6,976 bases of DNA from DAOMFB01 sp035519355 (GTDB lineage: Bacteria; Acidobacteriota; Thermoanaerobaculia; UBA5066): the NCBI GenBank assembly GCA_035519355.1, contig DATIWM010000272.1, positions 1 to 6,976 on the forward strand. The letters run 5' to 3'. Below, piece after piece: positions 1-5,072 of the stretch. The notes under the pieces were generated by a model. It searched no databases and was not told where the DNA came from. It saw only the letters and a program-made list of their open reading frames with translations. Positions within the stretch are counted from its first letter, which is position 1. Each line of letters starts with the position of its first letter. The position numbers were made by a program, and so were the translations under genes.

Positions 1-41
1 GTCGCAGCCTCCTCGCGGGTTCTGGGCTCCTGAACGGGCTT

Positions 42-266
42 ATGGAGTTCAACCCTCTTCATCACACCGTCGTCGTTCACGGCAGGCTCGCTCTATTCTC
101 CGCCGCCTTCGTGGTTTGGTGGTTCGTCTGGGCCTTTACCACCGGTTTTCTCGAAATGGTCGGCATGGGCGTCTTAGTCATGGCGGCACTCCTCGGGGTT
201 GATTACCTGTACATGCAGAGAACCCTCTCCATCGCCGTTAAGGTATGGTCCGAACCAACGGCCTAA
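42..266 (+). CDS. Small two-helix membrane protein of unknown function
   Basis: I do not recognise this 74-residue product. It has two hydrophobic stretches, about residues 17-37 (rich in F, V and W) and 41-57, separated by a short loop containing a Glu. This suggests an inner-membrane hairpin with a short polar tail ending SEPTA. No catalytic motif is visible. The ATG at 42 has no obvious Shine-Dalgarno. The same frame is open back to base 1 without a stop, so the true start could lie further upstream, even outside the window, and this could be the C-terminal part of a longer protein. GC is about 57% over 61-240, clearly below the right half of the window. The TAA stop overlaps the first core box of an attC-like site, the position expected for the ORF of an integron gene cassette. 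Small unrecognised membrane proteins are common cassette cargo, so a cassette origin is inferred. Confidence 0.5.
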   Translation: MEFNPLHHTVVVHGRLALFSAAFVVWWFVWAFTTGFLEMVGMGVLVMAALLGVDYLYMQRTLSIAVKVWSEPTA

Positions 267-320
267 CCCCGCGTAGCAGCGGACTCGCTCCGCTCGCCGC
301 TGAACGCGATGTCGTCAAGC
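261..320 (+). other. Integron attC-like recombination site (right core box degenerate)
   Basis: GCCTAAC at 261-267 matches the attC R'' consensus RYYYAAC perfectly and overlaps the stop of the upstream ORF. It is followed by an imperfect inverted repeat. Bases 270-274 (CGCGT) and 277-282 (CAGCGG) pair with 304-308 and 297-302, giving 11 base pairs. Two unpaired bases on the left (275-276) face one on the right (303). An L''/L' stem with an extra unpaired base is characteristic of attC sites, which are recognised as folded single strands by the integron integrase. The expected R' box (GTTRRRY) is weak: the best candidate is GTCAAGC at 314-320, 6 of 7 matches. A total of about 60 bases is at the short end of attC lengths. 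An alternative nested hairpin (AGCGGA 278-283 with TCCGCT 289-294) also exists. It may be an inactive relic. Confidence 0.5.
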
Positions 321-350
321 GAGCAACGACTCATTCCAACAGAATCAGCC

Positions 351-878
351 ATGTCCTTTGATCTTCAACCCACCCTGAAGGGTGAGCTCGTCCTCCTCAG
401 GCCGCTTCGGCCAGAGGACTTTCGCTACCTCTATGCCGTGGCCTCCGATCCGCTCATCTGGGAACAACACCCGGCCAACGACCGATACAAGGAAGAGGTG
501 TTCAAGGACTTCTTCCGTGAGGCCCTGGAATCGGGCGGAGCGTTCGCCGCCATCGAATCCAGGGATCAGCAGATCATCGGGTCGTCGCGATTCCACGGAT
601 ACGACGAGGACCGGCGTGAGATCGAGATCGGCTGGACGTTCCTGGCCCGGTCACATTGGGGCGGCGCGGTCAACGGGGAAATGAAACGGCTCATGCTGCG
701 GCACGCCTTCCGATTCGTGGACACCGTCGTCTTTCTGGTCGGTCCGGAGAACCGGCGCTCGCAGAGGGCGGTCGAGAGGATAGGCGCTGTTCGCGCGGGA
801 TCGAGGGTCGACGGCTGTGGCCGTAACAGCTTCGTCTACCAGATCACGGCGTCGACGTTTCACCGAACCAGCGGTTAG
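351..878 (+). CDS. GNAT-family N-acetyltransferase (RimJ/RimL type)
   Basis: This 175-residue protein is predicted to transfer an acetyl group from acetyl-CoA to an amine; the substrate is unknown. The N-terminal strand LKGELVLLRPLRPEDF is typical of the RimJ/RimL-like acetyltransferase_3 group. The central part (IIGSSRFHGYD, then EIEIGWTFLARSHWGG) is the usual core beta-strand region leading to the acetyl-CoA loop. The C-terminal part, with ENRRSQRAVERIGAVRAG, is the classic NxxSxRaxEkxGF-like motif of the family. An in-frame ATG at 309 would add 14 residues but lies inside the attC-like hairpin, and the added residues precede the conserved domain, so I prefer the ATG at 351. Neither start has a good Shine-Dalgarno. 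GNAT genes are frequent integron cargo, which fits the preceding attC-like site. No second attC is recognisable after the stop. Confidence 0.85.
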   Translation: MSFDLQPTLKGELVLLRPLRPEDFRYLYAVASDPLIWEQHPANDRYKEEVFKDFFREALESGGAFAAIESRDQQIIGSSRFHGYDEDRREIEIGWTFLARSHWGGAVNGEMKRLMLRHAFRFVDTVVFLVGPENRRSQRAVERIGAVRAGSRVDGCGRNSFVYQITASTFHRTSG

Positions 879-922
879 ATCGGAACCAGCGAGTCTCGGG
901 CGAACGGATAGACTGCCGGCCG

Positions 923-2260
923 ATGACCGCTCTGCGCGGAAAGCGCGTGGCCGTCGTGGGCGGCGGACCGAGCGGCATGACCGCCGCTCTTCTGTTGGCC
1001 CGCGCCGGCCACCGGGTCGTGATCCTCGAGCAGAAGAAGGAACTCGGCGGACTCTGGGCGGCCGACCTCGATTCGGACGGCTGCTTTCTCGGCGAGAATT
1101 CCTGCAAGGTCTACCAGTCGACCTACCGCAGCGCCCCGGCGCTCTTTCGCATGCTGGGCACCGAGTGGGCGGCCCACTTCACCGAGCGCCACGACCTCGG
1201 CAGCCACTGGCTGACCCCGTTCATCGCCGATAGTTCGTGGCCGGACCTGGCGAAGCTCGGCGGAGCGTTTCTCCGGCACCTGGCCGGAATCCGGGCCTAT
1301 CGCGAGGTGTCGGTGGCGGAATTCCTGGCCTCGAACCGCATCAGCGACGGCTGCCAGGCGTGGATGCGCGCGACCGCCCTGGGAGGCGTCAGCGGCACCC
1401 TCAACATGACGATGTGGGAGCTGTTCCACCGACTCCGCTGCAACCTGAACTCCGTATTCCTGCGGAAGGACGCCGCGCTTCACTGGAACGCTCAACCACC
1501 GAACTCCCCCGAAGGCTTCGTGACCGCCTGGCGTCGGGCACTGGATGAGGCGGGGGTCGAGCTGCGCACGGGAACGACGGTCGTCGGCCTTTCCGGAACG
1601 ATCGACATCGAGACCGCGAGCCATGAGAAGGAGAACTTCGACGCCGTCTTCCTGGCGGTTCCGCCACGAGCCATCGCCCGCGTCCTCGCCGGGAGCCCCG
1701 AGATTGCCGGCAGCTTCGGTCACCCGCTCGCTTCGGTCCAGACCGTGCTGCACGAGTCGGTCTACGAGCATTACGGCCTGAGCTGGACCTACGATCGCGA
1801 CTTTCCCAGGGACCTGCCACTCGGCGGATACAACGTACGCCGCGGGTGGCATCCCATCCTGGTCCAGTACAGCCAGTACCGCCCCTACCTGCGTCCCCCC
1901 GCGGTGACCAGCGTCATCGCCTCCGTCAGCCTGGACACCGACTTCCTGCACCCGCGGCTCGGCACGCGCGCCCGCGATCACGCTCCGGATGACCTGGCGC
2001 GCATCCTCTGGGAAGACGAAAGGCTGGTCGATCCGACGCTTCCCGAGCCCATCTCGACGCACCTCTATGGGCTCTCCGGCGCCACGCAGATCATCCGGCA
2101 CGGGCCCCTGCGCATCAAGTCGAGCCGCGCCGAGGTCTACGTCGCCACGAGCCTGAACGGGCGGGCGCCCTACTTCACGGCCTCGCTGGAGTCGGCGATC
2201 CAGGGGGGTCACGCCGCGGCGATCGCCTTCGATCAGAACGTGGAGTGCCTCCCGACCTAG
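923..2260 (+). CDS. FAD-dependent oxidoreductase (amine oxidase / phytoene dehydrogenase-like)
   Basis: This 445-residue flavoprotein starts with a textbook dinucleotide-binding Rossmann fold. The sequence is VAVVGGGPSGMTAALLLARAG with the GxGxxG glycines at 13, 15 and 18, and the acidic residue closing the second strand is Glu36 in VVILEQ. A GGLW element at about 42-45 matches the FAD pyrophosphate-contacting loop seen in monoamine-oxidase and phytoene-desaturase relatives. The C-terminal region at about 404-436 (VYVATSLNG...SLESAIQGGHAAA) matches the second FAD-contacting motif, where a helix follows a Gly-rich turn. The length is normal for the family. Soluble location is inferred because there is no signal peptide. 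The substrate cannot be deduced: carotenoid, amine, sterol-like or other hydride donors are all possible. It begins 44 bases after the GNAT gene without a clear ribosome binding site. No partner genes (synthase, ferredoxin, methyltransferase) are adjacent. GC-rich third positions throughout support the frame. Confidence 0.85.
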   Translation: MTALRGKRVAVVGGGPSGMTAALLLARAGHRVVILEQKKELGGLWAADLDSDGCFLGENSCKVYQSTYRSAPALFRMLGTEWAAHFTERHDLGSHWLTPFIADSSWPDLAKLGGAFLRHLAGIRAYREVSVAEFLASNRISDGCQAWMRATALGGVSGTLNMTMWELFHRLRCNLNSVFLRKDAALHWNAQPPNSPEGFVTAWRRALDEAGVELRTGTTVVGLSGTIDIETASHEKENFDAVFLAVPPRAIARVLAGSPEIAGSFGHPLASVQTVLHESVYEHYGLSWTYDRDFPRDLPLGGYNVRRGWHPILVQYSQYRPYLRPPAVTSVIASVSLDTDFLHPRLGTRARDHAPDDLARILWEDERLVDPTLPEPISTHLYGLSGATQIIRHGPLRIKSSRAEVYVATSLNGRAPYFTASLESAIQGGHAAAIAFDQNVECLPT

Positions 2261-2310
2261 TTTCTGCAGCGGAATCCCCTCGCGGGCCCTTCGTAACCGA
2301 GCCCAGGGCG

Positions 2311-2580
2311 TCAGCTGATCCGGCGGAGCCGCTCGCCATTCACGGCGAATCTGACGAGATCGACGACCTCCCGGAACTCCCGCCGAAGCTCGCGGCGTCA
2401 CGCACGAAGATCCTCTCCTCGCTCCCCTCCTGGAGTCCGAAAGTACTCGACAGTGGGTTGAGGTCCAATCCTGTCGAGGTACTGGAACGCGGCCTAATCC
2501 TCCAGAAGAACTATGCCGGCGCGGATGAGGACATCTGGTTCCTCGATACCGTGCGAAGACAGGAGATACGGACGTCGGCA
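2311..2580 (-). pseudogene. Possible decayed gene, unrecognised, with two in-frame stops
   Basis: Read on the minus strand in the phase ending at the TGA at 2311-2313, about 90 codons look protein-like. The order is LLSSHGIEEPDVLIRAGI, then a TAG at 2494-2496, then a stretch with YLDRIGPQPTVEYFR, then a TGA at 2398-2400, then a charged amphipathic end with REFREVVDLVRF and NGERLRRIS. The last 28 codons mostly end in G or C, as in real genes here. Two isolated nonsense codons in one otherwise plausible phase suggest a pseudogene remnant. No start codon or upstream domain is evident, and I do not recognise the family. The opposite strand is also open in the register-matched frame, so this could be chance coding character. 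A moderate-to-low confidence call. Confidence 0.3.
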
Positions 2581-2614
2581 ACTCACCGTACGTGAGAAGG
2601 GGACCAAGAGCCCT

Positions 2615-2654
2615 GGGGCAGGCCGGTAGACCCGGATGGATCTGAGCCTGCCCC
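2615..2654. repeat. Perfect 9-bp inverted repeat with 22-base loop
   Basis: GGGGCAGGC at 2615-2623 is exactly complementary to GCCTGCCCC at 2646-2654, separated by 22 bases. The stem is very GC-rich and would form a strong RNA or cruciform hairpin. No run of T follows on either strand, so it is not a standard intrinsic terminator. It sits in the gene-poor interval beside the possible decayed gene. It could be a transcript-ending or transcript-stabilising structure, a protein-binding site, or a relic of a mobile-element end. Confidence 0.6.
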
Positions 2655-2827
2655 GACTTGGACCGAAGACCGAATGGTTGATCCGACCGGCGTGCTCTCT
2701 CGCGCCGCTCTCGAGCCGAGGCCGGGGCTCGCGTCTGGATCGAATTCCGCTTCGGTGCCCGATCGATGCGAAGGAATGTGGCACCTCAGGACGACCGAGG
2801 GTCCCGATCGACCTTCCCTCCGGAAAG

Positions 2828-3232
2828 TCAGCCCAGGAGTTCGTGCCTGACGCCGAGCGTCTGGTAGACCGTCAACGCCCGGCGGTCCCGCGTCAGAAGC
2901 TGCGCTCCGGCGTGCCGAGCCGTCGCGCCGATCAGGGCGTCATAGATGCTCCCACCCGAAAGGCCTGCGGCCACGGCCTCCCGGATCAGCAGCTGCTGGT
3001 CCCGCGGCGGGAGAAGGAGCGGCAGCTCCTTGAAAACCGCGGAGAGGAACTCCGCCACGATCGGCGCCGGCGCCCGGTGGGGGGCCGGAAGTCTCGTCAA
3101 GACCGAGTACGACTCAATCAAGACGTGGGCCGGCGCCCGCGGCTTTCGGGCCAGAGCCGCAGCAGCCGTCCGATGTCCTTCGTGCCACGACGCGAAGGCC
3201 GCGACGACGATGCTGGTGTCGACAGCGATCAC
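2828..3232 (-). CDS. vapC: PIN-domain ribonuclease toxin, VapC family
   Basis: This 134-residue protein is a single PIN domain, the usual size for VapC toxins, which cleave RNA (often tRNA or rRNA) using Mg2+ or Mn2+. The four acidic residues of the metal site are visible in order: Asp5 in AVDTS, Glu40 in LIESY, Asp98 in IYDALI and Asp116 in LLTRDRRA. All are intact, so the nuclease is predicted to be active. The start is GTG, and it overlaps the antitoxin stop as GTGA (3229-3232). This implies translational coupling and keeps toxin synthesis dependent on antitoxin translation. A weak purine-rich stretch (GGAACGG) lies inside the antitoxin gene just upstream. It is cytoplasmic and normally held inactive by the upstream antitoxin. 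Family assignment is firm; the RNA target is unknown. Confidence 0.93.
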   Translation of the reverse strand: MIAVDTSIVVAAFASWHEGHRTAAAALARKPRAPAHVLIESYSVLTRLPAPHRAPAPIVAEFLSAVFKELPLLLPPRDQQLLIREAVAAGLSGGSIYDALIGATARHAGAQLLTRDRRALTVYQTLGVRHELLG

Positions 3233-3474
3233 CGCCGGACCCGTTCCAGCGTCTCGCGAACCTGCTCGTCGGTCAGCGGGGGGAGCTTCTCTCCGGGCAC
3301 CGCGACGAGCCGACCTCGCCGCCGGACGAGAGACATTCGCGTGGGCGTGGGCTCGATCTCCAGCACTCCGTCCCGTTCGCGGATCTCGAGGGTGCGGCCG
3401 CGATCGAGCCGGAGCCGGTCCCGGATCTGCTTCGGAATCACGATCCGGCCTGCCGCATCAATGGCCGTTTTCAT
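3229..3474 (-). CDS. vapB: AbrB/SpoVT-fold antitoxin, VapB family
   Basis: This 81-residue protein begins with a typical swapped-hairpin AbrB DNA-binding domain: MKTAIDAAGRIVIPKQIRDRLRLDRGRTLEIRERDGVLEIEP, residues 1-42. Here DxxGRIVIPKxxRdxLgl is the hallmark motif. The C-terminal part (about 43-81) ends with PPLTDEQVRETLERVRR, a likely helix that embraces the PIN toxin. In known VapBC pairs the antitoxin binds both its toxin and the operon promoter, giving autorepression that depends on the toxin:antitoxin ratio; I infer the same here. It is first in the two-gene operon and shares four bases with vapC. There is no Shine-Dalgarno before the ATG; instead a -10-like box lies six bases upstream, so a leaderless transcript is plausible. 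Confidence 0.93.
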   Translation of the reverse strand: MKTAIDAAGRIVIPKQIRDRLRLDRGRTLEIRERDGVLEIEPTPTRMSLVRRRGRLVAVPGEKLPPLTDEQVRETLERVRR

Positions 3475-3480
3475 GCCATT

Positions 3481-3486
3481 ATTTTA
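3481..3486 (-). promoter_or_regulatory. Candidate -10 box of vapBC promoter (leaderless)
   Basis: On the minus strand TAAAAT (one mismatch to TATAAT) is followed by six bases and then the vapB ATG. A start site 6-8 bases past a -10 box would fall at or next to the A of the ATG, giving a leaderless mRNA, which agrees with the missing ribosome binding site. No good -35 hexamer is visible at 16-18 bases spacing. It is one of the few AT-rich patches in the region. Confidence 0.4.
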
Positions 3487-3509
3487 CCAGATCGGCACCC
3501 AGTGACGCC

Positions 3510-3596
3510 GTGACCTCGCAGACCGCGGCCGTCGTCCTCGCGGCTCTCGGCGTCTGGATCCTCGGCGTCGGTCTCGGGTTCCTCGCGTCCTCCTGA
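3510..3596 (+). CDS. Possible 28-residue single-helix membrane protein
   Basis: From a GTG at 3510 the frame encodes 28 residues: a short polar start (MTSQT), then one unbroken hydrophobic segment of about 20 residues (AAVVLAALGVWILGVGLGFL), then ASS and a TGA stop. Nearly all codons end in C or G, as in the real genes here. The composition is what one expects of a small inner-membrane peptide, but it can also arise by chance in GC-rich DNA rich in CTC and GTC codons. No Shine-Dalgarno is visible. It diverges from vapB, with 35 bases between the starts, and ends 12 bases before the convergent stop of the solute-binding protein gene. Function is unknown. The longer open frame upstream overlaps vapBC antisense and is not credible. 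Confidence 0.25.
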   Translation: MTSQTAAVVLAALGVWILGVGLGFLASS

Positions 3597-3608
3597 CCGG
3601 CGGGACGG

Positions 3609-4946
3609 CTACTGGAGCTTCTGCTCCCAGGTCTTCTTCCCCTCGGGATCCATCCACCCATCGAATCGGAGGTTGTTCGGCACCTCGCGGACCTTCCAGT
3701 AGCCGCTATTCGCGCCGACGTAGGCGCGTAGCGCCTCGAGAATCCGGGCGTAATCCTTCCGGTCCGGCTCGGGGATCGCCGGGTCGGCGACGCGTGCGTT
3801 GAGGACCTGGATGGTGGCGTCCTTGAGGAGGTTCAGGTCGCTCTCGGGCCACGCGACCAGGACGAGGCGCTTCTTCTCGTCCGCGAGGCCGTCGTTCGCC
3901 GTCAGGATCTCCTTCAACTTCGCCCCCTGCTGCCTCAGGTTCTCCCCGTACGACGTGAGGACGTGGTCGCGCGCGACGCTCTGGACGAGGGTCTGCTGGG
4001 CCGGGCTCAGGGTGCCCCAGACCTTCTTGTTGACGATCATGTACGTGACGAGGAACTGCTGGTGCCAGCCGGGAAAGTGGACGAACCGGTTTCCCGTCGT
4101 CCCGGGGTTCCCCTCGGGAAGACCGAAGAGCTGGGAGACGTCGTCGAGCGGCGTCGCGAACTCGTAGGCCTGGAGCTGACCGTCGGCCACGGCCTTCACG
4201 AGCGAGCCCCCTCCGGCGAGGGCCTGCACGAACTTGATGTTCTTCTTCGGAATCGTGCCCGCCGCCACCAGGCTGTCGCACGCGCGGTCGAGGACGTACT
4301 GGGCGGGCGGCAGGTAGCGGAACGTCCAGCTCTGCTGGCAGAGCCCCGAAAGGCCGATCCCCTTCGTCGCTCCCGTGTCGCCGACCGGGAGCATGAAGTA
4401 GCCGGAGCCCTGCTGGCTGCTCCCCACGACGGGGATCGCGACGACGTTTCGGCCGGCCCGGTCCAGGATCTGCTGCAGGAGGTCGAGTCCCGTCGCCGCT
4501 CCCTCGTCGACCGTCCGGCCGTACAGGAACCCCATGAACTCGTCGAACCTCGGTCCGAACGGGATGCCCGAGTTGTAGATGAACCCCCACGCCGGGTCGA
4601 GGTCCGATCCGGAGATGTACGCCGCGTCGAAACCGGCGCCTCCCGCCAGCGGCCCTCCCGCCGCGACCGCCGCGAGGATGCTCTTGAACTCCTTCGGGAT
4701 CGCCGGCGTCGGCGTCGACTTCGTGAACAGGATCTGCCCGTCCTTGCCGAGGACGGCGAGCGAGATGCCCGCCAGCTTGGCGGCGTACGCGTCCGCGGGA
4801 GGGCCGATGGCGGCGGCGGAGCTGAAGCTCCGGAACGCGATCTCCACCGCCTCGGCGGCGGGCGCGGCGAGCAGGGCCGCGACGGAGAGGGCCCCGGCGA
4901 CGACCGTGGCGCCCCGGACACATCCGCTCGGAGAGAAACAACCCAT
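3609..4946 (-). CDS. Periplasmic solute-binding protein, TRAP DctP-like
   Basis: This 445-residue exported protein is predicted to bind a small organic ligand for uptake. The ATG at 4946 is chosen because AAGGAGGA lies four bases upstream; the in-frame ATG at 4970 would add eight residues and has no such site. Residues 1-33 form a signal peptide with a hydrophobic core (about 13-28) and a likely cut after AEA33. The mature part resembles the ketoacid/lactate-type DctP group: FGPRFDEFMGFLYG near 130-143, the stretch AYEFATPLDD near 260-269 at the place of the usual DGAEW.GP element, and PGWHQQ (292-297) followed by VNKKVW (305-310) and a helical C-terminus. These matches are by eye. At 445 residues it is longer than most DctP proteins (about 320-370), with an extended C-terminus. 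No DctQ or DctM genes are adjacent, so membrane partners would have to be elsewhere. Confidence 0.65.
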   Translation of the reverse strand: MGCFSPSGCVRGATVVAGALSVAALLAAPAAEAVEIAFRSFSSAAAIGPPADAYAAKLAGISLAVLGKDGQILFTKSTPTPAIPKEFKSILAAVAAGGPLAGGAGFDAAYISGSDLDPAWGFIYNSGIPFGPRFDEFMGFLYGRTVDEGAATGLDLLQQILDRAGRNVVAIPVVGSSQQGSGYFMLPVGDTGATKGIGLSGLCQQSWTFRYLPPAQYVLDRACDSLVAAGTIPKKNIKFVQALAGGGSLVKAVADGQLQAYEFATPLDDVSQLFGLPEGNPGTTGNRFVHFPGWHQQFLVTYMIVNKKVWGTLSPAQQTLVQSVARDHVLTSYGENLRQQGAKLKEILTANDGLADEKKRLVLVAWPESDLNLLKDATIQVLNARVADPAIPEPDRKDYARILEALRAYVGANSGYWKVREVPNNLRFDGWMDPEGKKTWEQKLQ

Positions 4947-4950
4947 GGTG

Positions 4951-4958
4951 TCCTCCTT
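4951..4958 (-). promoter_or_regulatory. Strong ribosome binding site that fixes the start of the solute-binding protein
   Basis: On the minus strand this reads AAGGAGGA, a near-perfect Shine-Dalgarno, separated by CACC from the ATG at 4946. It lies inside the longer reading frame that begins at 4970, so the shorter start is favoured. It is the only strong ribosome binding site in the window. Confidence 0.85.
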
Positions 4959-5000
4959 CTTGTCGTGCAAATGCTTTTCGTCGATGAAGGGCTGCCCTCC

Positions 5001-5006
5001 AATATA
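5001..5006 (-). promoter_or_regulatory. Candidate -10 box for the solute-binding protein gene
   Basis: TATATT on the minus strand lies about 55 bases before the ATG at 4946, in the 126-base divergent gap shared with the hydrolase gene. It is the best -10-like hexamer there, but no convincing -35 is found. A CCGGGG/CCCCGG hairpin (5017-5022 with 5034-5039) lies just upstream and could be an operator or chance in GC-rich DNA. Confidence 0.3.
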
Positions 5007-5072
5007 GAGCGACGCCCCGGGGAAAGCGCCGAGCCCCGGACGCGCCCTGGAGACGCGCTATCGTCAGCCGGC

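Larger units (their letters stand above)
2261..2827. other. Gene-poor interval of about 570 bases
   Basis: No intact gene is convincing here. The 5' half contains a minus-strand frame that reads like protein but is broken by two stops (listed separately). The plus strand is open from a GTG at 2245 to 2595 (116 codons), but the translation is rich in Pro and Ser, resembles no family I know and has no ribosome binding site, so I do not call it. The middle has a perfect 9-bp inverted repeat (2615-2623 with 2646-2654). Further right is a 6-bp inverted repeat, GGTGCC 2754-2759 with GGCACC 2780-2785. It lies downstream of vapC on that gene's strand but lacks a following T-run, so it is not a clear terminator. 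Confidence 0.5.

Noticed and set aside
821..880. Second attC site suggested by CCGTAAC (821-827) and GTTAGAT (874-880) at the end of the GNAT gene
   Set aside because: The right box matches the consensus, but the left box fails at its first base, both lie in or at the end of coding sequence, and no L''/L' inverted repeat lies between them.
875..2581. 568-codon open frame on the minus strand opposite the flavoprotein gene
   Set aside because: The translation is a low-complexity, Arg/Gly/Pro-rich string with no domain, while the plus strand holds a clear Rossmann-fold enzyme. Long antisense frames are expected in GC-rich DNA.
2245..2595. 116-codon plus-strand frame starting with GTG inside the end of the flavoprotein gene
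   Set aside because: No ribosome binding site, no recognised domain and Pro/Ser-rich composition. It is the mirror of the minus-strand frame that looks somewhat more protein-like.
2581..2600. Short inverted repeat CTCAC/GTGAG around CGTAC, considered as part of a group II intron end
   Set aside because: Only 5-bp arms, no domain V-like hairpin with its conserved sequence, and no reverse transcriptase gene nearby.
2754..2785. GGTGCC/GGCACC inverted repeat downstream of vapC as a terminator
   Set aside because: Short stem, 20-base loop and no T-run; not distinguishable from chance.
2636..3505. 289-codon plus-strand frame across the vapBC region
   Set aside because: It is antisense to two well-supported genes and has an Arg/Ser-rich, domain-free translation.
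3963..5072. Upstream extension of the hydrolase frame
   Set aside because: It runs antisense to the solute-binding protein gene and is charged, low-complexity sequence. The hydrolase fold begins only after the ATG at 5073.
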